Part shown: piece after piece, positions 1-7,057 of the stretch
Position numbering within the stretch: position 1 is the stretch's first letter
How the letters are laid out: the number at the start of each line of letters is the position of its first letter
Source of the DNA: Candidatus Dormiibacterota bacterium
GTDB lineage: Bacteria > Chloroflexota > Dormibacteria > UBA8260
Assembly: GCA_955652545.1 (NCBI GenBank)
Contig: CATPCA010000143.1
Coordinates: 1 to 7,529 of the forward strand
Direction: 5' to 3'
DNA length: 7,529 nt
Translations under genes and position numbers: made by a program
Notes under the pieces: model-generated
Database searches by the model: none
Told to the model about the DNA's origin: nothing
Seen by the model: the letters and a program-made list of their open reading frames with translations, nothing else

Positions 1-10
1 CTCGGCTGCC

Positions 11-595
11 GTGGCCACGGCTGCCCGACACCCGATCCTCTACGACGTCGCGCGTTGGCGTCGGTGGCGGACGTGGCTGCTCCTGCCGGCGACGGTGTTC
101 GCGCTGACCGCTCTCTTCACCACCCTGCTCCGTCCCACCTCGGGGGCTGCGTTCGGGTACGCGGTGGTCTCCGCGGGCCTGTTCGCGATCGCCACGTCGC
201 TCTGGACCCGGCAGCGATTCAGCTACCTCACGCGAGATGGCGACAGCTTGGTCGTCCGGGCCATGGCCGCCAACCGGCGCCTCGCCGCCGCCGACATCGA
301 GCGGGCCAAGGTGGTCCGGCTCAGCGCGGTCTTCGGCCGCCCCGAGCGCCGCAACCTGCTGCCCCGCCCGGTCGACCACTGGTTGGCCACCGAGGCGATC
401 TCGATTCGCCTGCGCGACGGGGTCGACACGCGTGCCCTGCGTCGCATCGCCGGGGTGCGCTGCGTCATCGACGACCTCCTGGTCGTGCCCATCGCAGACG
501 CCGACGGACTGCTCGCCGAACTGCTCGAGCATGTGTGCCCGCCGCGAGCGCTGGCGGCGTCTGTGCCGTCTCGCCGGCGTGGGCGCCGCCGATGA
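11..595 (+). CDS. Two-helix membrane protein with PH-like soluble domain (uncharacterised)
   Basis: The protein is 194 residues from a GTG start. The frame stays open through the ten bases before it, so the true start may lie outside the window and no ribosome binding site can be judged. A basic N-terminus (RWRRWR, 15-20) is followed by two hydrophobic segments at about 21-40 and 45-65. A soluble, probably cytoplasmic, part at 66-178 alternates strand-like stretches with charged turns (LTRDGDSLVVR at 73-83, the helix-like AADIERAKVV at 93-102, EAISIRLRDG at 128-137). This is the general look of bacterial PH-like domain proteins that carry two N-terminal helices. The C-terminus ends in a basic tail (RRRGRRR). 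No catalytic motif is seen. The stop TGA overlaps the ATG of the PMT-family gene, so the two are probably translated together. The domain call is inference from pattern; the function is unknown. Confidence 0.7.
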   Translation: MATAARHPILYDVARWRRWRTWLLLPATVFALTALFTTLLRPTSGAAFGYAVVSAGLFAIATSLWTRQRFSYLTRDGDSLVVRAMAANRRLAAADIERAKVVRLSAVFGRPERRNLLPRPVDHWLATEAISIRLRDGVDTRALRRIAGVRCVIDDLLVVPIADADGLLAELLEHVCPPRALAASVPSRRRGRRR

Positions 596-2454
596 GGCCG
601 GGAGGGGGTCCAGGGTCCGAGCCGATCGTCCGCGCCGGCCTGCGCGGCTTCCTCGCGTTGGAGCACCGCGACGTCCTTGCCGTGGTGGCGCTGGTGCTGC
701 TCTCGATGGCGCTGCGGTTCCTGAGCCCGGTCTATCCCAACTTCCTGACCGGCGGCGGCACGATCGCCGTCGCCGGCGTCGGCTACCCCATCACCCAGGG
801 GACTGCCGCGGAGTGCGCGCAGGTCCCGGTGGGGCCGCTGGGCAGAGACGCCTCCGGCCAGCTGGTCGACCACATCGATGTCAAGGAGTGCGGCTTCGTG
901 TTCGACGAGGTGTACTTCCCGGTGGACGCAGCGAAAGACCTCCGTCAGCCGGCCGCGTCGTACTTCGACCCGGAGCCGCCGCTCGCCAAACTGCTGATGA
1001 CGCCACCCATCGCCACGATGGGCTTCACCAGCTGGTCGTGGCGGACCAGCACGGTGATCTTTGGCAGCCTCCTGGTCGGGCTCATCTACCTCCTGGCGTT
1101 GCGCCTGCGCCGCGACCGTTGGTTTGCGACCGCGGCGGCAGTGTTCGTGTCCCTGGACGGCCTCGCGTTCGTCGAGTCGCGCACCGGGGTCATCGACATC
1201 ATCGCCATCTTCTTCGTGGCGCTCTTCTATTACCTCTTCCTGCTGCACTGGCAGGCGCGAACGCGCACACAATGGAGGGCGACGCTGTACGTGATGGCGC
1301 TGGTCGCCGGACTGGCGTTCGCGGCCAAGCTGACCGCCCTTGCGCCGCTGGTGATCGCGGCCGCTCTCATTGCCGTGCGCGGCCTCTCACCGTGGATCGG
1401 CGGGCTGATTCCCGCGGTGCGACGGATCGCGGGCCGGCGCCGTCATGAGGTGGTGATGTGGCGTGAAGCTGCGGGGCGGTTCGCGCTGGTGCACTACGCC
1501 GTGGCGATGCTCATTGTCGGCGCGGTGTTCTGCGCGTCGTTCTCGCGCTACCTCACCATCGTCCACAACGACGTCTACCACTTCGTCAAGTGCGACCCGG
1601 CGACCAACGGCCTGACGGCGGGAAGCATCGACACCCTCCAGGTGCCCACCTTCAAGGTCGGAGCCGTCACCCTGCCCAATCCCGCACAGGCGATCGGCAA
1701 CATCGCCGACATCACCATCGCCGGGCTCCAGTACCACGAACAGGAGTGCCACCCTCATCCGTACGCATCGCGCTGGTACACCTGGCCGGTCATGTACCAC
1801 CCGGTTCTCTTCTACCTCGACCAGGTCAACTCCACTGCGCCGGACAATCCCACGGTGTCGTCGATCACCGACATGGGCAACCCCGCGGTGTGGTGGCTGT
1901 CCATCCCGGCCCTGCTCGCCTGCATGTGGCGTCTGAGCCGCGGCCCGCCGTGGTGGCGGCTGTTGATCGCCACCATCGGGCTGGCGTCGCTGGCGGTGAT
2001 GATCATCACGTTCCACGCCGCCCAGAAGCCCGATAACGTGACCGTGCGCGTCGACCCGGGCCCGCTCTTCACCCTGGCGTTCCTCGGGGTGGTGGCATTT
2101 GCGGGCCTGGTGGCGGTGAGCGCGGTGATATCGCGCCGGTTCGTGCCGGCGTTCATCGTGCTCGGCTACATCACTTCGTGGATGCTCTGGGTGGTGGGCA
2201 ACGAACGCCGGGTGCTGTTCTTCTACCACGCACTGGGCATGCTCCTCTTCGCCGCCCTGGCGCTCGCGTACGTGCTCACCGGCCTGCGCACCACTGTGAT
2301 CAGAGTCGGGACGCGCCGCGTGCCGCTGGCGCCGCTCGCGTGGGCGGGGCTGATCACCGTGGTGGCTGGGTTCATCTTTTTCTACCCGGTCTGGACGGCG
2401 CTGCCGCTGCCCGACACTGACCACCAGATGCGGCTCTGGGTCGACGCCTGGTGA
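592..2454 (+). CDS. PMT-family (GT39-like) membrane glycosyltransferase
   Basis: This 620-residue polytopic protein belongs to the protein O-mannosyltransferase / dolichyl-phosphate-mannose-protein mannosyltransferase superfamily, which moves a sugar from a polyprenyl-phosphate carrier to an acceptor outside the membrane. What shows this: a first helix at about 28-45; the acidic pair in FDEVYFP (104-110, D105 and E106) on the first outer loop; YFDPEPPLAKLL (124-135); WR at 150-151; LDGLAFVESR (188-197) with D202 following; K246 in the GLAFAAKLTAL stretch; the C-terminal signature WPVMYHPVLFYLD (398-410); GNPAVWWL (429-436); and RVLFFYHALGM (540-550) with FFYPVWTALPLP (596-607). The His of the usual HPPLAK/HPPLGK loop is Glu here (E128). 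The frame is open back to position 55, but the ATG at 592 gives an ATGA overlap with the preceding stop and places the first helix near the N-terminus, so it was chosen. The acceptor and sugar cannot be told from sequence. Confidence 0.92.
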   Translation: MRPGGGPGSEPIVRAGLRGFLALEHRDVLAVVALVLLSMALRFLSPVYPNFLTGGGTIAVAGVGYPITQGTAAECAQVPVGPLGRDASGQLVDHIDVKECGFVFDEVYFPVDAAKDLRQPAASYFDPEPPLAKLLMTPPIATMGFTSWSWRTSTVIFGSLLVGLIYLLALRLRRDRWFATAAAVFVSLDGLAFVESRTGVIDIIAIFFVALFYYLFLLHWQARTRTQWRATLYVMALVAGLAFAAKLTALAPLVIAAALIAVRGLSPWIGGLIPAVRRIAGRRRHEVVMWREAAGRFALVHYAVAMLIVGAVFCASFSRYLTIVHNDVYHFVKCDPATNGLTAGSIDTLQVPTFKVGAVTLPNPAQAIGNIADITIAGLQYHEQECHPHPYASRWYTWPVMYHPVLFYLDQVNSTAPDNPTVSSITDMGNPAVWWLSIPALLACMWRLSRGPPWWRLLIATIGLASLAVMIITFHAAQKPDNVTVRVDPGPLFTLAFLGVVAFAGLVAVSAVISRRFVPAFIVLGYITSWMLWVVGNERRVLFFYHALGMLLFAALALAYVLTGLRTTVIRVGTRRVPLAPLAWAGLITVVAGFIFFYPVWTALPLPDTDHQMRLWVDAW

Positions 2455-4655
2455 GCTCAGTGTGGCTGGGGTTGGCGGCACTGCTGCTGATCCTCGGCAC
2501 CATCGCGGCCGGATCGCTGCCGCGCATCGACCTGCGCGTCGAAGAGCGTGTGCTCGCCGGCCTGGTGGCCACCGTGCTGGTCGGCAGCGCACTCACGTAC
2601 CTGCTTGCGCTCGCCGCCGGGCTCAACGTCGCGGTCGTCCTGGGCGGAGAGGCGCTGACGGTCGCGGCCTTCACCGCTGTGAGCTGGCGGCGCCGCGACG
2701 CCGTCATTGCGCAATGGAGGAGCGGCTGGGCTGCCCTGATGTCTGCCGAGCAGCGGCGCCACCGCATCGGCCTGGCCCTGACTGCATTCTTCAGCACGGT
2801 GCTGTTCGCGCTGCTGTTCGCGCACACGCTGAGCACCGATGGCGCCGGTAACCTGAACGCCGGATTCCTGACTGTCTGGGCCGATTGGGCGCAGCACCTC
2901 ACCACCTCCAGCAGCTTCGCCGTGGGCCACAACCTGCCCCCGCAGAATCCGCTGTTCAGCGGCTCGGCGCTGCGCTATCCGTTCCTCCCGGATTTCCAGT
3001 CGGCCACGCTGGTGACCCTCGGAGCGTCGCCGGCCGCAGCCCTGGCGCTGCCCGGTGCGCTCCTCGCCGTCTGTATCGCCCTCCTGGTGGTTGCTCTTGC
3101 CGTTCGGCTTGGCGTGGGGGTTGGCGCCGGCGTGATCGCCGCCGCGATATGTCTGATCGGCGGCGGTCTCGGTTTCACCGGCATCCTCGCCGACTCATGC
3201 CTGCACCACGGTTTCAGCGCCGCACAGTGCACCTGGTCCGGGTTCTTCTCACATCCCGGTGACATCCCGGGCATCGTGGTCGGAACGCTTCACGACCTGC
3301 CTGCGGTGGTGATCGCACAACCGCGCGCCTACGACGGGCTGCTGACATCCGCCGCCCAGCAGCCGCTGCCAAATCAACAGTGGTACACGCCACTCTTCGC
3401 CTGGTGGCTCCCGCAGCGCACCATCCTCTACGGGTTCGCCGGCGCCCTGGTGGTGCTCATCCTGGTGATCGCCGCGGCCCGCTCGCCACGGCGCGGGTAC
3501 GAGAGCTTCGCGCTGGCGGGCCTGCTTCTCGGCCTCATGCCCGTGATCCACATCCACACGCTCATCGCCATGGGCATCGTGCTGACCCTGCTCGCGCTGC
3601 AGTGGCGCCACCGCGGCTGGTGGATCACGTTCGGCGTGGCCGTCGTGGTCGCTCTGCCCCAGCTGGTGACCGTGCTGGGAGGGCCGCACGGCTCGCAATT
3701 GTTCGGCAACGCCTTCCCGACCGTCGAGCCGGGCTGGATGTACCTTGGCGGCGGTGGCGACCGCCCGCTGCTGTCGCTCACATCGCTGATCGGTGGCATC
3801 GGCGGGCTGGTGCGCGCGTTGGTTTCACCGCAGTACTGGGGATTCTGGATCGACAATACCGGCGTCGCCGTGCCGCTCTCCGCGTTGCTCCTCATCGCCG
3901 TCGTCGCCGGCATCCTCTCGGAAACCATCGCCACAAGAGCCCGTAGCCTCACCCAGCTTTTCCCCTCCGACCTGCTGCGGGTCACTCTTCCCTGTGTTGC
4001 CGTGTTCCTCGTTGCCAACGTGGTGGTCTTCCAGTCCTGGGACTGGGACAACACCAAGCTTTTCTTCTACTGGTACCTGGGTGTGGCGCTGCTGCTCGGG
4101 ACGCTGGTCGTGCGCTGGTGGCGGCGCTGGTGGCGGGGCGTCGCGGCGTTCACGATGGCGGCCAGCGTGCTGCTTACCGGGGTGCTCGTGCTGCTTCGGC
4201 TGATGCCGTGGACACCTGCGATGGACGCGGTGGGCGGCCCGTACACCTCAGTTCCTGCTGATGACCTGCGCATGGCCACGACCGTGGCCGCGTCAACGCC
4301 GGCCGACGCCGTGTTCCTCACAGAGGGCAAGCCCAACGACCCGGTGCTCATCGTCGCGGGCCGCACCGCGGTCATGGGTTACTACGGCTGGTTGTGGAGC
4401 TACGGCACCGATTTCGGGACGCGCTTCAACGACGTGCGCACCATGCTCGAGGGATGCCACAACCAGCCGCGCTCGACCTGTGCGGTCTTCGGTCTGCTGG
4501 GACAGTACCGCGTCCAGTACGTCGAGATCGATGACCGGCTCACCTCGCCCGGGGTGATCGACGCCCAGGTGGACCTGAGATGGTGGGCGGCGCAGGGCTT
4601 TCCGGTGGTCGCCCGCAGCGACCACGTGACCGTTTACGATGTCCGCGGACCGTGA
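2451..4655 (+). CDS. Large polytopic GT-C-like membrane protein with soluble C-terminal domain
   Basis: This 734-residue protein starts with GTG in a GTGA overlap with the stop of the PMT-family gene. Many hydrophobic helices run from residue 2 to about 583, and a soluble domain follows at about 600-734. Visible motifs are WADWAQHL (143-150), an acidic site in an early outer loop as in GT-C enzymes; NLPPQNPLFSG with LRYPFLPDF (161-182); HIHT (367-370); and SWDWDNTKLFFYWYL (529-543). The C-terminal domain holds FLTEGKPNDPVLIVAGR (622-638) and GYYGWLWSYGTDF (643-655). That pattern (a non-membrane tail reading roughly 'promoter of loss, address, past/Gly-Tyr-Gly-Trp') recurs in large bacterial membrane proteins usually annotated as hypothetical or as putative glycosyltransferases; I recognise the pattern, not a named family. 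Assignment to the GT-C fold is inference, supported by topology, the acidic loop motif and the coupling to a GT39-type gene. A non-catalytic membrane partner is the main alternative. Confidence 0.85.
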   Translation: MSSVWLGLAALLLILGTIAAGSLPRIDLRVEERVLAGLVATVLVGSALTYLLALAAGLNVAVVLGGEALTVAAFTAVSWRRRDAVIAQWRSGWAALMSAEQRRHRIGLALTAFFSTVLFALLFAHTLSTDGAGNLNAGFLTVWADWAQHLTTSSSFAVGHNLPPQNPLFSGSALRYPFLPDFQSATLVTLGASPAAALALPGALLAVCIALLVVALAVRLGVGVGAGVIAAAICLIGGGLGFTGILADSCLHHGFSAAQCTWSGFFSHPGDIPGIVVGTLHDLPAVVIAQPRAYDGLLTSAAQQPLPNQQWYTPLFAWWLPQRTILYGFAGALVVLILVIAAARSPRRGYESFALAGLLLGLMPVIHIHTLIAMGIVLTLLALQWRHRGWWITFGVAVVVALPQLVTVLGGPHGSQLFGNAFPTVEPGWMYLGGGGDRPLLSLTSLIGGIGGLVRALVSPQYWGFWIDNTGVAVPLSALLLIAVVAGILSETIATRARSLTQLFPSDLLRVTLPCVAVFLVANVVVFQSWDWDNTKLFFYWYLGVALLLGTLVVRWWRRWWRGVAAFTMAASVLLTGVLVLLRLMPWTPAMDAVGGPYTSVPADDLRMATTVAASTPADAVFLTEGKPNDPVLIVAGRTAVMGYYGWLWSYGTDFGTRFNDVRTMLEGCHNQPRSTCAVFGLLGQYRVQYVEIDDRLTSPGVIDAQVDLRWWAAQGFPVVARSDHVTVYDVRGP

Positions 4656-4674
4656 CCGAAGCTGGTTGGACGCG

Positions 4675-5505
4675 ATGATCATCGACGCGCACGCGCACAT
4701 CCTTCCTGACCGGGTTCGAGACAACCTCGACCAGATCACAGCGGCGGAGCCCTGGTTTGCGGAGTGCCACGCACGCGGCCAGAGGATGGCGTCGGCGGAG
4801 TCCCTCGTGACCGCGATGGACGAGAACGGTGTGGACCGCACCGTCTGCTTCAGCTGGCCGTTCGCCGACCCGGGCCTGTGCGCCGAGGCCAACGATTACG
4901 TCGCCGGCGCCTGCCGGCGCTTTCCTGACCGGCTGGTCGGCTTCGGCGTCATTCAGCCGGCCGAACCCGGCGCGGCACGCGAGGTGAAACGATGCGCGCA
5001 CCTGGGCCTGCGTGGTATCGGCGAGCTCAACGCCGACGCTCAGGGATGGGCGCTGCTGGGCGACGGCGTCGACGCGGCGGTCGCCGAATCCGTCGCCTCT
5101 GACATGCCCTGGACGCTGCACTGCAGCGAGCCGGTGGGACATGACTACCCGGGCAAGGGTGCGGTGACACCGGATCGCGTCATGCAGTTCGCGCAGCGTC
5201 ACGGTGACCTGCGGTTGATCTGCGCGCACCTCGGCGGGGGCCTGCCGCTCTACGCGCACATTCGTGAGGTGCGGGACGTCTGCGAGCGGCTCTATTTCGA
5301 CACCGCGGCGCAGCCATTTGTCTACGAGGCATCCGTGTACCGCGCGCTTCTCGATGCGGTGGGGGTGGAGCGCATCCTGCTCGGGTCCGACCACCCGCTG
5401 CTCGATGTCCCCCGGTACCTGCGCGCGCTCGATGACGCCGGGCTCGATGACACGGAACGGATGCTGGTCGCCGGTGGCAACGCGGCCAGGCTGCTGCGGC
5501 TCTGA
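4675..5505 (+). CDS. Metal-dependent amidohydrolase (Amidohydrolase_2-type TIM barrel)
   Basis: The protein is 276 residues from the ATG at 4675. It carries the expected metal and catalytic residues of the amidohydrolase superfamily in order: HAH (H6 and H8) in the first strand, GIGEL (E117), LHCSEP (H149), AHLGGG (H185) and GSDHP (D239). A glycine-rich loop GHDYPGKG lies at 155-162 and the C-terminal GGNAARLL is typical of the family. It is cytoplasmic, with no signal peptide. An in-frame ATG at 4639 would add 12 residues and overlap the upstream gene by 17 bases. The later start was preferred because these proteins usually begin only a few residues before the HxH strand; neither start has a convincing ribosome binding site. 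The substrate is unknown: the superfamily includes decarboxylases, lactonases, amidases and deacetylases. Its place behind two membrane glycosyltransferase-like genes suggests, without proving, a sugar- or lipid-linked substrate. Confidence 0.9.
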   Translation: MIIDAHAHILPDRVRDNLDQITAAEPWFAECHARGQRMASAESLVTAMDENGVDRTVCFSWPFADPGLCAEANDYVAGACRRFPDRLVGFGVIQPAEPGAAREVKRCAHLGLRGIGELNADAQGWALLGDGVDAAVAESVASDMPWTLHCSEPVGHDYPGKGAVTPDRVMQFAQRHGDLRLICAHLGGGLPLYAHIREVRDVCERLYFDTAAQPFVYEASVYRALLDAVGVERILLGSDHPLLDVPRYLRALDDAGLDDTERMLVAGGNAARLLRL

Positions 5506-5584
5506 GCGGGCGACACAAAGAAGCAGAGTGCCGGCTGGCGGGCGCCGGACACTCCGCCTGAAGGCAGTCTGCGCGTCGCCCGCT
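5505..5584. repeat. Nested inverted repeats after the amidohydrolase gene
   Basis: A perfect 10-base inverted repeat (AGCGGGCGAC at 5505-5514 and GTCGCCCGCT at 5575-5584) encloses a second strong hairpin at 5526-5554. The left arm begins on the last base of the amidohydrolase stop codon. Smaller potential stems (GCC TGAA GGC around 5556-5565) lie inside. Read as RNA this gives a closed multi-branched shape of about 80 nucleotides. It does not match tRNA rules and I do not recognise it as any known riboswitch. In DNA this GC-rich, such pairings also arise by chance. Confidence 0.4.
5526..5554 (+). terminator. Possible terminator hairpin without a U-tract
   Basis: GAGTG (5526-5530) and CCGGC (5531-5535) pair with GCCGG (5544-5548) and CACTC (5550-5554), leaving a single bulged A at 5549 and an eight-base loop. 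This is the strongest simple hairpin in the gap after the amidohydrolase gene, 20 bases past its stop. No T-run follows, so it is not a classical intrinsic terminator. High-GC bacteria often show U-poor hairpins at operon ends, so an operon end here is plausible but unproven. Confidence 0.35.
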
Positions 5585-5600
5585 GACGAAGCAGCCCACC

Positions 5601-5632
5601 ATCTCGCCACGGGACGGTGACGCGAGATCTCG
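5601..5632. promoter_or_regulatory. Inverted repeat and palindrome upstream of the GT4 gene (candidate operator)
   Basis: ATCTCGC (5601-5607) is the perfect inverse of GCGAGAT (5622-5628), with a further CAC/GTG pair inside (5608-5610 and 5617-5619). The right arm is also half of a 10-base palindrome, CGAGATCTCG (5623-5632), so the six-base unit ATCTCG/CGAGAT occurs three times in 32 bases. The site lies 75-106 bases before the chosen ATG of the GT4 gene, a reasonable place for an operator. No convincing -35/-10 pair was found in the 201-base gap, so the role is only a suggestion. Confidence 0.25.
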
Positions 5633-5706
5633 ATCCGCCGCCGGGCCACCAACGGCGCCCCTGCCGGGTCGCCAAGGGGCTGGGCCAGCAGGCACACTCT
5701 GGAACG

Positions 5707-7008
5707 ATGTTCACCCCAGCGACGCTCGAGATCGCCATGGTCTCCTTCGAGGGCCCGGACCAGTACAGCCAAGCGGGCGGGCTGGGAGTGCGCGCCAAAG
5801 AGATGTGCCGCGCTTTCGCCGCGATGGGCTTTCGCACCGCCCTGTATTTCGTCGGCGATCCCACCAAACCGGCTGAGGAAACGGTTGATGGAGTGCGGCT
5901 GGTGCGGATCGCGCAGTCGGTGAGCCGGCGCCACCCCGCCGGGGTCTACGACGGCGAGCACGAAAAGATCGAGCAGGTGTGGCACGAGCTGCCGCAGCTG
6001 ATCCGCGACGGCTCGGTGCGCCCCGCGGCTGCGGGCGGACGGGTGCTGGCGATTCTCTGCGAGGAGTGGCAGACGGCCGACTTCGTCGGGATCCTCGACC
6101 GTGGGCTCCGTGAGATCGGCATGCGCGACAACTGCGTCATCCTGTGGAACGCCAACAACCACTTCGGGTTCGACAACATGGACTGGCGCGCGCTCGAGCG
6201 AGCCGCCACGGTGACAACCGTCAGCCGCTACATGAAGCACCTGATGTGGCCGCATGGTGTCAACCCCGTGGTCATCCCCAACGGCATCCCGGTCGAGGCG
6301 CTGCAACCCGTCGACCCGGCCGCGGCGAAGGCGATCAGCGACGCCGCCGGCTCCGCCTGCCTGACCTTCAAGATCGGCCGCTTCAGCCCGGACAAGCGAT
6401 GGCACCAGAGCATGGACGCCCTCGCCGAGCTGCGCGCTCGGGGGGTGAGCGCGCGGCTGCTGATGCGCGGCGGGGGCGAATCGTTCGGCCATGGCGTGCT
6501 CGGCCATGCCCGCCAGCTCGGCCTTGACGTCGCCGACTGGAATGAGCCCATCGAGGACGCCGCCGGCGTCGCGCGTTCCCTGGCGGGGACCGGCGATACC
6601 GCCATCGTCAACCTGCGCCGCTTTCTCCCTGAGACGGTGCTGCCGGCGATCTCGCTCGCCTCAGATGCCGTTCTCGCCAACTCCGGACATGAGCCGTTTG
6701 GCCTGGTCGGTCTCGAGGCCATGGCCGCCGGGGGTGTCGCCGTGGTCGGCGCCACTGGCGAGGAGTACGCCCGTCCGTATGGCAACGCCATCGTCGTCGA
6801 GACGGCCGAGGGAACCGAGCTGGCCAGCGCATTGAGTGGGCTCGCCGAGCGTCCCGACCTGTCGCGCCGCCTCCGCGCCGCGGCGCGCCGCGACGCCGCC
6901 GATTACGCCTGGCCGGAGATCATCGACGGGTTCCTGGAGAGGATGCGCTTCATCGCCGCCCGGCAACGCGTGCCGGTCCCGCAGCCGGCCGCGGCGGCTG
7001 AGGGCTGA
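5707..7008 (+). CDS. GT4-type GT-B glycosyltransferase (retaining, group 1)
   Basis: The protein is 433 residues from the ATG at 5707. It is predicted to be a cytoplasmic enzyme that transfers a sugar from a nucleotide donor with retention. The N-terminal Rossmann domain starts at LEIAMVSFEG (7-16) and has SQAGGLGVRAKEMCRAF (21-37), a GGLG loop resembling the glycogen/starch synthase one. The inter-domain part has TVSRYM (171-176) and IPNGIP (190-195). The C-terminal domain has GRFSPDKRWH (224-233, with R225 and K230 as the likely donor-phosphate contacts) and the EX7E motif EPFGLVGLE (E329 and E337). Length and motif order are normal for the family. The frame is open upstream to a GTG at 5617, but those 30 residues are Pro/Gly/Arg-rich and unlike the family, so they were left out; a GGAA just before the ATG is at best a weak ribosome binding site. 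Donor and acceptor are unknown. Confidence 0.92.
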   Translation: MFTPATLEIAMVSFEGPDQYSQAGGLGVRAKEMCRAFAAMGFRTALYFVGDPTKPAEETVDGVRLVRIAQSVSRRHPAGVYDGEHEKIEQVWHELPQLIRDGSVRPAAAGGRVLAILCEEWQTADFVGILDRGLREIGMRDNCVILWNANNHFGFDNMDWRALERAATVTTVSRYMKHLMWPHGVNPVVIPNGIPVEALQPVDPAAAKAISDAAGSACLTFKIGRFSPDKRWHQSMDALAELRARGVSARLLMRGGGESFGHGVLGHARQLGLDVADWNEPIEDAAGVARSLAGTGDTAIVNLRRFLPETVLPAISLASDAVLANSGHEPFGLVGLEAMAAGGVAVVGATGEEYARPYGNAIVVETAEGTELASALSGLAERPDLSRRLRAAARRDAADYAWPEIIDGFLERMRFIAARQRVPVPQPAAAAEG

Positions 7009-7045
7009 GCCGGGGCGGAAAGGCGCCAGACGCGCTGCCAGTGGA

Positions 7046-7051
7046 TAAGCT
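7046..7051 (+). promoter_or_regulatory. Possible -10 element for a leaderless transcript
   Basis: TAAGCT fits the TANNNT -10 pattern seen at leaderless promoters in high-GC bacteria, and it ends six bases before the GTG at 7058, the spacing expected if transcription starts at the first codon. No Shine-Dalgarno sequence precedes that GTG. No clear -35 element is visible, and a six-base match is weak evidence alone. Confidence 0.25.
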
Positions 7052-7057
7052 GCGGCC

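Noticed and set aside
55..591. Upstream in-frame extension of the PMT-family gene (179 more residues)
   Set aside because: It overlaps the 194-residue membrane protein almost completely, is Arg/Pro/Gly-rich as out-of-frame high-GC sequence usually is, and lacks the hydrophobic pattern of the family. The ATG at 592 gives a clean ATGA junction.
5505..5584. Possible tRNA-like cloverleaf
   Set aside because: The closing stem is 10 rather than 7 base pairs, there is no TTCRA-type T-loop, and no anticodon arm of the right size can be placed.
5617..5706. Earlier GTG start for the GT4 gene
   Set aside because: The extra 30 residues are Pro/Gly/Arg-rich, precede the normal start of the first Rossmann strand, and would run through the inverted repeats at 5601-5632.
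4540..6507. 655-residue open frame on the minus strand
   Set aside because: It runs antisense across the amidohydrolase and GT4 genes, both of which have complete motif sets. Long antisense frames are expected in DNA this GC-rich, and its translation shows no recognisable domain.
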